Below, piece by piece: positions 34,498 through 42,935 of a DNA stretch of 64,000 nt (the first letter of the stretch is position 1; each line of letters begins with the position of its first letter). Made by a program: the position numbers and the translations under genes. The stretch lies in contig NZ_JBNDJK010000001.1 of the NCBI RefSeq assembly GCF_050434925.1, positions 4,340,001-4,404,000 on the forward strand, in the 5' to 3' direction. The notes under the pieces were generated by a model. That model had not been told where the DNA came from. It saw only the letters and a program-made list of their open reading frames with translations, and did not search any database. This DNA is from Inquilinus ginsengisoli_B (GTDB lineage: Bacteria > Pseudomonadota > Alphaproteobacteria > DSM-16000 > Inquilinaceae).

Positions 34498-36471
34498 TCA
34501 GAGTACGAAGTCGCCGGCGACGAGGGCCAGGTTGCCGGTGAGCTGGATGTGGAAGTCGGAGGTGCCGTCGCCGTTGACGTCGCCGGCGATGGTCGTGACC
34601 CCGGGGCTCGTCACGGCGAAGCGGAGCTGCCCGGGCACACCGGTGAACAGGCCGGTGCCGATGAAGGTGAAGACCCCGTTGCCGGGCGCCCCGCCATTGG
34701 CGTCGATCGTCGACAGGTCGATCCTGTCGCCCTGGGCGTGGCTGAAATCGGTGATCCGGTCGGCATTGGCCCCGACCGCGCTCTCGCTGGTCGCCGCATA
34801 GATGAAGCGGTCCGCGCCGGCGCCGCCGGTGAGCATGTCGCGGCCTGTCCAGCCGCGCATCGTATTGTTGGCGCCGCTGCCGGTCAGGGTGTCGTTGAAA
34901 TTGGAGCCGTCGACGCTCTCGATCGAAATCAGGACGTCGCCCTGGGCGGTGCCGCCGGAGGCTGTGCCGGCGGCCAGATTCACCGTCACCGCCCCACCGT
35001 TGCCGAAGTAGGACGCCGTGTCGCTTCCGACCCCGCCGTCGAGCGTGTCGGCCCCGGCGCCGCCGAACAGCTGGTCGTCTCCGCCCCAGCCCCTCAGGAC
35101 GTTGGCGCCGTCGGTGCCGGTCAGGCTGTCGCCGCCGATATTCGAGCCGGTGAGGTTCTCGATGCCGTCCAGTTTGTCGCCCTGGGCATCGCCGCCGGAG
35201 CCGGAACCGGGGCCGACCGTCACCCCTAAGGCGCTGGCGTAATAGGTCGCGGTGTCCACCCCGGTACCGCCGTCGAGCTTGTCGGCGCCGTTGCCGCCGC
35301 GCAGCAGATCGTCGCCGCCATAGCCCCACAGGCTGTTGGCGCCGCTGGTGCCGGTCAGCACATCGCCGCCGACATTCGAGCCGGTGACGGCCTCGATGTC
35401 GATCAGGATGTCACCCTGAGCGTCGCCGCCCGCGGCGGTGCCGGCCGCGAGATCGACCGTGACCGCCGTGGCGCTGCTGTAGTAGGCCACGATGTCCGTC
35501 TCGATGATGCCGGTGCCGGGGCCCCATGGCCCCCCGTGACCGCCATCGAGCGTGTCGGCGCCGCCGCCCCCGCGCAGCAGATCGTTGCCGCCCCGGCCGC
35601 TCAGGACGTTAGAACCGTTGTTGCCGGTCAGCACGTCGCCGCCGTAAATGGTGCCAATGACATTTTCGATGCCGATCAGGGTGTCGGGCTGGTTGTCGCT
35701 GCCGGCACCGATCCCGAGGGTGAGGTCGACGATCGCCCCGTAGGGATCGTCGAGGTAGCTCACTGTGTCCACCCCGTCGCCGCCATCGAGCGTATCGATG
35801 CCCGCCCCGCCTTCGAGCGTGTCGTTGCCAGCCCCGCCGCGGAGCAGATCGTCGCCAGCCAAGCCGCCCAGGACATTGCTTCCGCTGTCGCCGGTCAGGG
35901 TATCGCCGCCGGCCTTGGACCCCGTGACATTCTCGATCCCGGCCAGCGTGTCGCCCCCGGCGTCGCCGCCCATGCCGGTCCCGGCAGCGAGGTCGACCGT
36001 CACCCCCGATGCGCTTTCGGAATAGGTCGCGGTGTCCACCCCGCCACCGCCGATGAGGCTGTCGGCGCCGGCCCCGCCGCGGAGCAGATCGTTGCCGCCC
36101 TCGCCCCGCAGGACATTGGCGCCGCTGTTTCCGGTCAGCTCGTCGTTGAAATTGGTGCCGGTGAGATTCTCGATGCCGATCAGGTCGTAGAGGTTGGCGT
36201 AGGGATTGCCCATCCTGGCTGACCCGGTGACGAGAGTGGCCGTCCCTCCCCAGGGGAGGTGGGAAAAAGTCACCGTGTCCACCCCATCGCCGCCATCAAA
36301 GGTCTGATCGCTGCGCCCCGCGTAGAGCACATCATCGCCTTGGCCGCCGAAAAGTTGGTCCTGGCCGATGCCGCCGTCGAGCACATCGTCGCCGCCGAGG
36401 CCGTTGATGATGTCGTTGGCCACCGTGCCGTTGATAACGTTCGGGTTGTCGTCGCCGTTGATGATCGCCAC
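34498..36471 (-). CDS. RTX-type calcium-binding secreted protein 4
   Basis: About 657 aa from GTG 36471, preceded by AGGGAGAGG; a TTG at 36495 is the less likely start. Almost the entire protein is RTX-like: blocks of GGDDLLRGGAGNDTLEGGAG alternating with TASYF..AVTVNLAAGTASGG..GD.LISIENL-type beta strands, then the C-terminal M10/serralysin-type module ending VAGDFVL. No signal peptide and no catalytic domain; a Ca-dependent surface or matrix protein exported by type I secretion is the likely role. Tandem copy of RTX gene 3, with near-identical last 300 bp. Confidence 0.9.
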   Translation of the reverse strand: MAIINGDDNPNVINGTVANDIINGLGGDDVLDGGIGQDQLFGGQGDDVLYAGRSDQTFDGGDGVDTVTFSHLPWGGTATLVTGSARMGNPYANLYDLIGIENLTGTNFNDELTGNSGANVLRGEGGNDLLRGGAGADSLIGGGGVDTATYSESASGVTVDLAAGTGMGGDAGGDTLAGIENVTGSKAGGDTLTGDSGSNVLGGLAGDDLLRGGAGNDTLEGGAGIDTLDGGDGVDTVSYLDDPYGAIVDLTLGIGAGSDNQPDTLIGIENVIGTIYGGDVLTGNNGSNVLSGRGGNDLLRGGGGADTLDGGHGGPWGPGTGIIETDIVAYYSSATAVTVDLAAGTAAGGDAQGDILIDIEAVTGSNVGGDVLTGTSGANSLWGYGGDDLLRGGNGADKLDGGTGVDTATYYASALGVTVGPGSGSGGDAQGDKLDGIENLTGSNIGGDSLTGTDGANVLRGWGGDDQLFGGAGADTLDGGVGSDTASYFGNGGAVTVNLAAGTASGGTAQGDVLISIESVDGSNFNDTLTGSGANNTMRGWTGRDMLTGGAGADRFIYAATSESAVGANADRITDFSHAQGDRIDLSTIDANGGAPGNGVFTFIGTGLFTGVPGQLRFAVTSPGVTTIAGDVNGDGTSDFHIQLTGNLALVAGDFVL

Positions 36472-36486
36472 GTGCCTCTCCCTGAC

Positions 36487-36590
36487 AAGACGCAAAAATA
36501 TTGAGACAAATATATGTATTCAGGGCAGCGTTGCCGCCCCTGTTCGGCCTATTGTCCTACCACAGGCCGGACCCGGTCAAGCCCCGGGCT
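36487..36590 (-). promoter_or_regulatory. Duplicated upstream region of RTX gene 4
   Basis: Second copy of the 34396-34495 block: AATATTGAGACAAATAT (36497-36513) is identical, and the hairpin is kept with one mismatch (GGGCAGC-GTT-GCCGCCC, 36523-36539). Conservation of noncoding sequence shows that gene and promoter were duplicated together. Confidence 0.55.
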
Positions 36591-36626
36591 CGGGCGAAGG
36601 GATCAGACGCCGAGCAGTTCGACGAC

Positions 36627-36728
36627 GACGCGCAGCGACCTCGAACGCGAGGGGTTCTTCGTCTGCGGCCACGACCTGGAGGACGAGCTCATCCGCGCGG
36701 TCGGACCCGACGCCGTCCTGAGCCGGGC
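36627..36728 (+). pseudogene. Truncated copy of the TOPRIM gene
   Basis: 36627-36713 repeats 31755-31841 of the TOPRIM gene with only a few changes, and then jumps to sequence like that gene's last codons (GTCCTGAGCCGGGC against GTCCTGACCCGGGC at 32038). It is thus a fragment with an internal deletion, without start or TOPRIM core, and cannot encode a functional protein. Confidence 0.75.
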
Positions 36729-36809
36729 GACCCTTCCGCCTGTTTGGATGGCCACGCCCCTTCGGCGCTCTTGAAGAAGTACCAAACTCGAGCCTTGTGA
36801 AGCCGGTTT

Positions 36810-37076
36810 GCCTCTCCCGCTTGCGAGACCTCCCCCTCCCCTTGCGGGAGGGGGGCAGGGGGAGGGGTCTGCGCGTCCGCGCGCGAATGGTAGAGAACAG
36901 GTCGCGCGGTCGGAGCCGGATCGCTAAAGTCCAAGCCGGTCTTGACGGCGGAAACCCCCTCCCCCTAACCCCCTCCCGCGAGGGGAGGGGGACTCCTTTC
37001 TCTTTCGGCCGATGCCTTTGCTGGTCCCAAAATGGCCCAAGAGACATTCTGAAAAGATCTCGCTTGCGGGAGAGGT
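36810..37076. repeat. Terminal-inverted-repeat element, copy A
   Basis: About 265 bp flanked by GCCTCTCCCGCTTGCGAG and its inverse (CTCGCTTGCGGGAGAGG). The interior carries C-rich palindromes (CCCTCCCCTTGCGGGAGGGG) and GGCCGGTCTTGACGGCG-like sequence shared with copy C at 56366-56673. It encodes no protein. Confidence 0.75.
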
Positions 37077-37275
37077 CGGAGACGCGAAGCGGCTCCGGGT
37101 GAGGCTCTTTGTCGAGGCCCGGCCAACCCTCACCCGGTCGTCCTGCGGACGCCCGGCCTCTCCCGCCATGCGGGAGAGGCAATGGGCTGGTGGTACCGCC
37201 CTTCTTCTCCTTTCCGGGGCCACATAGCGGCGTGAGATGCGCGCCATGACGCGTCGATCTTGGCTGGCGATATTT

Positions 37276-38543
37276 CAGGGCTACGAATCCAAGTTACCGG
37301 TCTGGCATGGAGAGTAGCGAGCTGAGGTATTCAGGGGACCAGGCGGCGATTTTGCGGCGGAGTTTGAGAGATTTTTTATCGTGGGCGTTGCGTAGGAGGT
37401 TGAGAGCGAAGTGTCGGACGACGGCCATGTTCTGGGCACCGTGTCCCTTGCGGAGCCTGGACTGGTCTTCGCGGAAGGTGACGTCGAGGACCCAGTGCAG
37501 GCGGTTCTCGATGGCCCAGTGTCCGCGCACGGCCTCGGCGGCCTGGGTGGCGGAGAGGCTGGCGGAGGAGATGAAGTATCGGGTGTCCTGGCGGCAGCGG
37601 TCGGCCAGTTCGACCTTGGCGTGGACGCGGAGGATGCAGGCGACGCCGGGCAGGCGGAGCTCGCCGGGGAAGCGGCGTTCGCCGGAGAGCCAGTCGACCT
37701 CGCGGAGCACATCGACGCGGCGGTGCTCGATGCGGCCATGGGCTTTGTCGAGATCGATGTCGGTATCGAGGCTGTGAGGTTCGGCAGCGGCGAAGCCGGC
37801 TTCGATCTCGGCCCTGAGGGTCGGCTGGTTGGCTTTGACCGCCAGCAGATAGTCGGCGCCGACCTTTCGGATGGCCGTGGCGATGTCGGCATTGGTGGCG
37901 ATGGCGTCGATCGAGACCAGGGCGCCTTTCAGCCCGTCCTCGGCGCCGAGCCGTTCGAGCAGGACGGGGATCGCGGCCAGCTCGTTGGCCTTGTCGGGCA
38001 CGGCCTCCTGGCCGAGCACCAGCCGGCGGGTGGTGGCGAAGGCCGAGACCAGATGCAGCGGCCCGGCGCCCGCCGCCCGGTCATGGCTGCGGCGCGAGGT
38101 CTTGCCGTCGATGGCGACCAACTCCGGCCGTTCCGGCCAGGTCTCGCGCACCCAGTCGCTGAAAGCGGCCGAGAACAGCGCCGGGTTGATCCGGTTCATC
38201 AGGATCGTCAGCCAGCGCTCGCCCGGCACCCCGTGCTCATACGGCAGATAGCGCCGCAGAAACGGCAGATGAGCCTCGCCCCACGACGCGATCCCCTCAT
38301 AGTCGTCGCAGTCCGCCAGCGTCCCGCACACCACCAGCAGCAGGATCTCCGGCAACGGATGCAGAATCCGACGCACGTCCCGCGGATCCTCGATCGTCGA
38401 AAAATGCTCCAACAACGCCCGCAGCCGCGACTTCGGCCACGCACTCCCCTGCTCTTCGCTCATCTCGGCGGCTCCGAATCATCCGCCTCCAGCGATTCAC
38501 CCTTTCTCCCCCCTGTCACCTGTAACTTGAGTTCGCTGCCCTG
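37276..38543 (-). mobile_element. ISAs1-family insertion sequence, complete
   Basis: 1268 bp with terminal inverted repeats beginning CAGGGC (left CAGGGCTACGAATCCAAG, right inverse CAGGGCAGCGAACTCAAG), matching the family's characteristic ends. Flanked on both sides by the identical 10-bp sequence GGCGATATTT (37266-37275 and 38544-38553), a perfect target-site duplication within the family's usual size. It has one transposase gene. Insertion appears recent. Confidence 0.95.
37294..38463 (-). CDS. ISAs1-family DDE transposase
   Basis: 389 aa. N-terminal DDE_Tnp_1-associated part (LEHFSTIEDPRDVRRILHPL, TLADCDDYEGIASWGEAHL), then the catalytic domain: DDE aspartate in VAIDGKTSRRSHD, second in VSIDAIATN, glutamate region in HWAIENRLHWVLDVTFRED. 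Catalyses cut-and-paste of the surrounding element. Length and motifs are those of an intact enzyme. Confidence 0.96.
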   Translation of the reverse strand: MSEEQGSAWPKSRLRALLEHFSTIEDPRDVRRILHPLPEILLLVVCGTLADCDDYEGIASWGEAHLPFLRRYLPYEHGVPGERWLTILMNRINPALFSAAFSDWVRETWPERPELVAIDGKTSRRSHDRAAGAGPLHLVSAFATTRRLVLGQEAVPDKANELAAIPVLLERLGAEDGLKGALVSIDAIATNADIATAIRKVGADYLLAVKANQPTLRAEIEAGFAAAEPHSLDTDIDLDKAHGRIEHRRVDVLREVDWLSGERRFPGELRLPGVACILRVHAKVELADRCRQDTRYFISSASLSATQAAEAVRGHWAIENRLHWVLDVTFREDQSRLRKGHGAQNMAVVRHFALNLLRNAHDKKSLKLRRKIAAWSPEYLSSLLSMPDR

Positions 38544-38724
38544 GGCGATATTTGTCGGGGCTCGACGGAGAGGTCGGAGATCGACATAATTTGCGCTTAA
38601 TTGGGTTGCCTGGTCCTGGCATGGGACCGGCGGCCGGGGCCGGCACGGCGGCAGAGAGCCGTCGGCCGGGGCCTGCTGACGCTGTATTCGAGCTGGATTT
38701 CAATTCGGGATAGGGAGAGCGACC

Positions 38725-40686
38725 ATGGCGATCGCCGCACCGCGTTTCGGCACCGAGGGCGACGATACGATGACCGGGGCGATCCTGGTGCCGCAGCCGC
38801 CGCCGGCCGACCCGGTCATCGACCCGAATTACTGGCAGGACGAGCTGCACGGCCTGGGCGGGAACGACACGCTCTCCGGGCTGGGCAAGGACGACTGGCT
38901 CTACGGCGACGCGGGGAGCGATACGCTGGCCGGCGGCGACGGCAATGACCTGCTGGTCGGGGGCGCCGGGGCGGACAGCCTGGACGGCGGTGCCGACTTC
39001 GATACCGCCAGCTATGCCGACAGCACCGCTGCGGTGACGCTGGACCTGAACGCCGCCGTCTCCGGCACCGGCGGCGACGCCCTGGGCGATACGCTGGTCT
39101 CGGTCGAGGCGATCATCGGCACCGGCTTCAACGACGTGCTGGACGCCCGTCACACCAACATCGCCCTGAACGGCGGTGCCGGGAACGATACCCTGAGCGG
39201 GGTCGGCGCAATCAAAGGCGGCGATGGCGACGACGTGATGATCGATCGCTCGGTCCACACCGACTACACCGAGGTCCTCGACGCCGCGGGACGGGAAGGC
39301 CCACGGGCCTGGTGGCTCAATATGGACGGCGGCGCCGGCAACGACACGGTCAGCTTCGCCGCCAGCCCGGATTGGGTCGAAGTCCGCCCGCTGAACCCCT
39401 ATATCGGCGACCCGCTGATCTACTTCAATCACCGGGTCATCAGTGCGGAGGAGCTGACTTCGGTCGAGAACATCATCGGCTCGGCCTTCAATGACAGGCT
39501 TGCTGGCGATACGGGGCCCAACCGGCTGAGCGGCGGCGCGGGCAATGATATCCTGGCAGGCCTTGGCGGCGGCGATACGCTGGATGGCGGCAGCGGGTCC
39601 GACATCGCTTCATTTGAGACGTGGAACCAGGGTATCGTGGTGGATCTGGCCACCGGCGACGCCATGGGCGATACCCTGATCTCGATCGAGGGTGTTCGCG
39701 GCGCCAGCTATAACGACATACTGACGGGATCTGCCGCGAATGACAGCCTGTACGGGTCCTTTGGGGATGACGTTCTGCGGGGGGGCGCGGGGGCCGATCG
39801 CCTCGACGGCGGTGGTGGCGTGGACTTCTACAGTTCTGGCAGCGACACGGCGAGCTACTATTACAGCACGGCCGGGGTCACGGTCAGCCTGGCGACCGGC
39901 AAAGGCACGGGCGGCGACGCGCAGGGTGACGTCCTGACCGGCATCGAAAACCTGACCGGCGGTCAGGGCAATGACAGCCTCACCGGCAGCGATACGTTCG
40001 CGAATCGGTTGCAGGGCTGGGGCGGCGACGATGTGCTGCGTGGTGGATGGGGCGACGTCCTGGACGGCGGCGCCGGCAGGGACCTCGCCAGCTATTGGGA
40101 CAGGTGGATCGGGGTGACTGTCAACCTGCTGACCGGCACCGGCACGGGCGGCCCCGCCCTGGGCGACACCTACATCTCGATCGAGGACGTCAATGGCAGC
40201 CAGGCCGCCGACACGCTGTTCGGCAACGGCGCGGTCAACCTGCTGAACGGCTATAATGGCGATGACACGATCGACGGCGGGGCCGGCCACGACCTGCTCG
40301 ACGGCGGTGCCGGCAACGATCTGCTCCATGGCGGCAGCGCCATGGACCGGCTGACCGGCGGCGCCGGCGCCGACAGCTTCATCTTCGTCACGACCAGCGA
40401 GAGCCCGTCGACGGCGGCGGGCCGCGACCTGATCACCGATTTCAGCCACGCCCAGGGTGACAGGATCGACCTGTCGCTGATCGACGCCAATGCCGGGGCC
40501 GCGGGCGACCAGGCCTTCACCTATCTCGGCACCGGGGCGTTCACCGGCGTCGCGGGGCAACTGCACATCTGGACCGACGCCGGCAAGACCATCGTCTCGG
40601 GCGATGTCAACGGCGACAAGCTGGCGGATTTCGCCATCGCCCTCACCGGCATCCTGGCCCCGGTGGCCGGCGACTTCGTGCTCTGA
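38725..40686 (+). CDS. RTX-type calcium-binding secreted protein 5
   Basis: 653 aa, with GGGAGAG upstream of ATG. It opens with APRFGTEGDDTMTG and is filled with RTX nonapeptides (GGNDTLSGLGKDDWLYGDAG, GGAGNDTLSG) separated by beta strands, and ends with the same M10-type module (LITDFSHAQGDRIDLSLIDAN to VAGDFVL) as the other four. Opposite in orientation to them and less similar, so an older paralogue. No catalytic domain seen; a type I secreted Ca-binding protein. Confidence 0.9.
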   Translation: MAIAAPRFGTEGDDTMTGAILVPQPPPADPVIDPNYWQDELHGLGGNDTLSGLGKDDWLYGDAGSDTLAGGDGNDLLVGGAGADSLDGGADFDTASYADSTAAVTLDLNAAVSGTGGDALGDTLVSVEAIIGTGFNDVLDARHTNIALNGGAGNDTLSGVGAIKGGDGDDVMIDRSVHTDYTEVLDAAGREGPRAWWLNMDGGAGNDTVSFAASPDWVEVRPLNPYIGDPLIYFNHRVISAEELTSVENIIGSAFNDRLAGDTGPNRLSGGAGNDILAGLGGGDTLDGGSGSDIASFETWNQGIVVDLATGDAMGDTLISIEGVRGASYNDILTGSAANDSLYGSFGDDVLRGGAGADRLDGGGGVDFYSSGSDTASYYYSTAGVTVSLATGKGTGGDAQGDVLTGIENLTGGQGNDSLTGSDTFANRLQGWGGDDVLRGGWGDVLDGGAGRDLASYWDRWIGVTVNLLTGTGTGGPALGDTYISIEDVNGSQAADTLFGNGAVNLLNGYNGDDTIDGGAGHDLLDGGAGNDLLHGGSAMDRLTGGAGADSFIFVTTSESPSTAAGRDLITDFSHAQGDRIDLSLIDANAGAAGDQAFTYLGTGAFTGVAGQLHIWTDAGKTIVSGDVNGDKLADFAIALTGILAPVAGDFVL

Positions 40687-40725
40687 ACCGCTCGCCAGCG
40701 ACCCGGATCAGCCCATCGCGCATTA

Positions 40726-40833
40726 CGTTCGCTTTTTGTTCTTGACGCGACGCTGCGTCACGTGGCATAGTTCAGGCAGAGTCGAAGAGTTGCGCCCGCC
40801 CCGGCATCGCCGCGGCGGGCGCTTTCGTTCCGG
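40726..40833 (+). repeat. Leader cassette, direct repeat copy 1 (promoter-like plus hairpin)
   Basis: Nearly identical to 40951-41057. It includes TTGACG (40742-40747), an inverted repeat TGACGC-N6-GCGTCA overlapping it, CATAGT (40766-40771) and a 9-bp hairpin GCGCCCGCC/GGCGGGCGC (40792-40822) followed by TTTCGTT, which resembles an attenuator or weak terminator. Confidence 0.75.
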
Positions 40834-40853
40834 GACGAGGATCGAGCGTCGGA

Positions 40854-40925
40854 GTGAAGGGGCAGGCACAGGCGATGTTCGCCGGGATGCTTTCGTCGAC
40901 AGCTCCGCCGGCCGGGCGTCAATAA
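40854..40925 (+). pseudogene. Possible leader peptide or decayed start of the terminase gene
   Basis: A 23-codon frame starting GTG AAG GGG at the same distance from leader copy 1 as the terminase ATG AAG GGC is from copy 2. It looks like a degenerated duplicate of the terminase start or a leader peptide between two attenuator-like cassettes. Evidence is limited to position and the first three codons. Confidence 0.3.
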
Positions 40926-40950
40926 CGGGCCGACAGCTCATCACGAGATG

Positions 40951-41057
40951 CGTTCGCCTTTTGTTCTTGACGCGACGCTGCGTCACGTGACATAGTTCAG
41001 GCAGAGTCGAAGAGTTGCGCCCGCCCGGCACCGCCGCGGCGGGCGCTTTCGTTCCGG
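40951..41057 (+). promoter_or_regulatory. Leader cassette copy 2, upstream of the late operon
   Basis: Same elements as copy 1: TTGACG, inverted repeat TGACGC-N6-GCGTCA, CATAGT, and hairpin arms 41017-41025 and 41038-41046 followed by TTTCGTT. The terminase start lies 17 bp after it. Likely the promoter and attenuator of the phage late operon. Confidence 0.6.
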
Positions 41058-41074
41058 AGCGGGGGGCGATCGGG

Positions 41075-42679
41075 ATGAAGGGCACGGACAAGCAGTTGAG
41101 GTTCGTCGACGAGATTCTCGTCGACGGATACGGCAACCGGGCGGCGATCCGGGCCGGATACAGCCCCAAGGGTGCCACGGCGTTGGCGTCCCATATGCTG
41201 AAGGATCCGGACACGGCGATCGCGGTCTTCAAGGCGGCGGTGGCGCTGCGGCAGGACGGCCGGAGCCTCCGCAAGCGCGTGCAGGCCATGCTGGTGAAGG
41301 TGGCCGTCCATTTCGAGACTGCCGATGTTCCTGAGGAGACTCGCGAGACCGTGCGCGAGCTGCACCGCAGCCTCGGCCGCCTCCGCCTGCCGGCGGGGCG
41401 GGCCGCCAAAGGCAAGACCGACCAAGCCAAGGTGACCAAGATGTCCTGCCTGCCGGCCGATCCGCCGCCCGAGCATTACGGCGTCTTCGCCGGGCTGCTG
41501 CCGCCGGCCCGGTACAAGGGCGCCCATGGCGGCCGCGGCTCTGGCAAGTCGCATTTTTTCGCCGAACTGCTGGTGCGGCGCTGCTTCGAGCGGCCGACCC
41601 GCGCGGTGTGCATCCGCGAGGTGCAGCGGTCGCTCGACCAGTCGGTCAAGCGGCTGATCGAGGACAAGATCCTGGCGCTGGGCGTCGGCAGCCAGTTCAA
41701 GGTGCAGCAGGCCCAGATCCTGACGCCGGGCGGCCGGATCATCTTCCAGGGCATGCAGAACCACACGGCGGAGAGCATCAAATCGCTGGAGGGCTATGAT
41801 ATCGCCTGGGTCGAGGAGGCGCAGTCGCTGTCGGCCCGCAGCCTGGACCTGTTGCGCCCGACCATCCGCAAGCCGGGGTCGGAGCTGTGGTTCTCCTGGA
41901 ACCCGACCCAGCCGACCGACCCGGTCGACGCGTTGTTCCGCGGCCCCATGCTGCCGCCCGACGCCCTGCTGGTGGAGGCCAAATACTCGGAGAACCCGCA
42001 TTTTCCGGAGGTGCTGAAGGCGGAGATGGAGTGGGACCGCCGGCGCGACCCGGACAAGTACCAGCATGTCTGGCTGGGCGGCTATCGCCGGGTCAGCGAG
42101 GCGCGGGTGTTCAAGAACTGGCGGGTCGAGGCGTTCGAGACGCCGGCCGATGCCCGGTTCCTGCTCGGCGCCGACTGGGGCTTCAGCACCGACCCGACGG
42201 TGCTGGTGCGCTGCTTCATCACCGGCCGGACGCTGTTCGTCGACCACGAGGCCTATGCCGTGGGCTGCGAAATCGACCGGACGCCGGCGCTGTTCGACAC
42301 CATCCCGGGGGCGCGGTCATGGCCGATCACCGCCGACAGCGCCCGGCCGGAGACGATCAACTACCTGCAGCGCCACGGCTTCGGCAACCTGCGGGCGGCG
42401 GCGAAGGGGGCGGGATCGGTCGAGGAGGGCGTCGCCTTCCTGCAGAGCCACGACATCCTGGTGCATCCGCGCTGCCGGCATCTGATCGACGAGCTGGCCC
42501 TGTACAGCTATCGGACCGACCCGCATACCGGCGAGCTGCAGCGGCGGCTCGAGGACCGCGAGAACCACGTCATCGACGCCCTGCGCTACGCCGTTGAAAA
42601 CCAGCGGAGGGGCGGCACCTACGACAGCTCGATGCGCTGGGTCGGCACGCTCGGCTGGACGTACCGCCTGTTCGGGTGA
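41075..42679 (+). CDS. Terminase: small-subunit-like N-terminus fused to large subunit
   Basis: 534 aa from ATG 41075. Residues 1-60 (KQLRFVDEILVDGYGNRAAIRAGYSPKGATALASHMLKD) read like the DNA-binding part of a phage small terminase. From about residue 135 it is a PBSX/T4-like large terminase: Walker A GGRGSGKSHF, Walker B DIAWVEEAQS, coupling motif SWNPTQ, and nuclease aspartates in GADWGFSTDPT, TADSARPE and NHVIDALRY. It packages DNA into proheads. A fused small/large terminase in one chain is unusual; no separate small subunit gene is adjacent. Confidence 0.88.
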   Translation: MKGTDKQLRFVDEILVDGYGNRAAIRAGYSPKGATALASHMLKDPDTAIAVFKAAVALRQDGRSLRKRVQAMLVKVAVHFETADVPEETRETVRELHRSLGRLRLPAGRAAKGKTDQAKVTKMSCLPADPPPEHYGVFAGLLPPARYKGAHGGRGSGKSHFFAELLVRRCFERPTRAVCIREVQRSLDQSVKRLIEDKILALGVGSQFKVQQAQILTPGGRIIFQGMQNHTAESIKSLEGYDIAWVEEAQSLSARSLDLLRPTIRKPGSELWFSWNPTQPTDPVDALFRGPMLPPDALLVEAKYSENPHFPEVLKAEMEWDRRRDPDKYQHVWLGGYRRVSEARVFKNWRVEAFETPADARFLLGADWGFSTDPTVLVRCFITGRTLFVDHEAYAVGCEIDRTPALFDTIPGARSWPITADSARPETINYLQRHGFGNLRAAAKGAGSVEEGVAFLQSHDILVHPRCRHLIDELALYSYRTDPHTGELQRRLEDRENHVIDALRYAVENQRRGGTYDSSMRWVGTLGWTYRLFG

Positions 42680-42724
42680 GGCCTGCTGTCCGCCACCCGT
42701 CCCGATCTCGCTGCGCAAGCCCGA

Positions 42725-42897
42725 TCTCTCTCGCCAGGCGAGACCTTTTCAGAATTCCCCACACCGTCATTGCGAGCGCAGCGAAGCAATCCATGCAGCG
42801 CACGGGCGGACCGATGGATTGCTTCGTCGGCTTCGCCTCCTCGCAATGACGGCGAAGGGTGAGCGTTCCGAAAAGGCCTCGCCAGGCGGGAGAGGCA
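42725..42897. repeat. Terminal-inverted-repeat element, copy B, with nested repeat
   Basis: Outer arms CTCGCCAGGCGAGACCTTTT (42729-42748) and the inverse ending GCGGGAGAGGC. Nested inside is another inverted repeat, CGTCATTGCGAG (42765-42776) and CTCGCAATGACG (42840-42851), with GAAGCAATCCATG and CATGGATTGCTTC, a palindromic element type common between genes in alphaproteobacteria. Confidence 0.75.
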
Positions 42898-42935
42898 ACA
42901 CACAAGCGGGCCGCCATGGCCCTTGGAGGCCGGCC

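Noticed and set aside
33800..36400. Tandem short repeats suspected to be a CRISPR or satellite array
   Set aside because: The periodicity is that of RTX nonapeptide codons (27 bp) within open frames, without conserved repeats and unique spacers.
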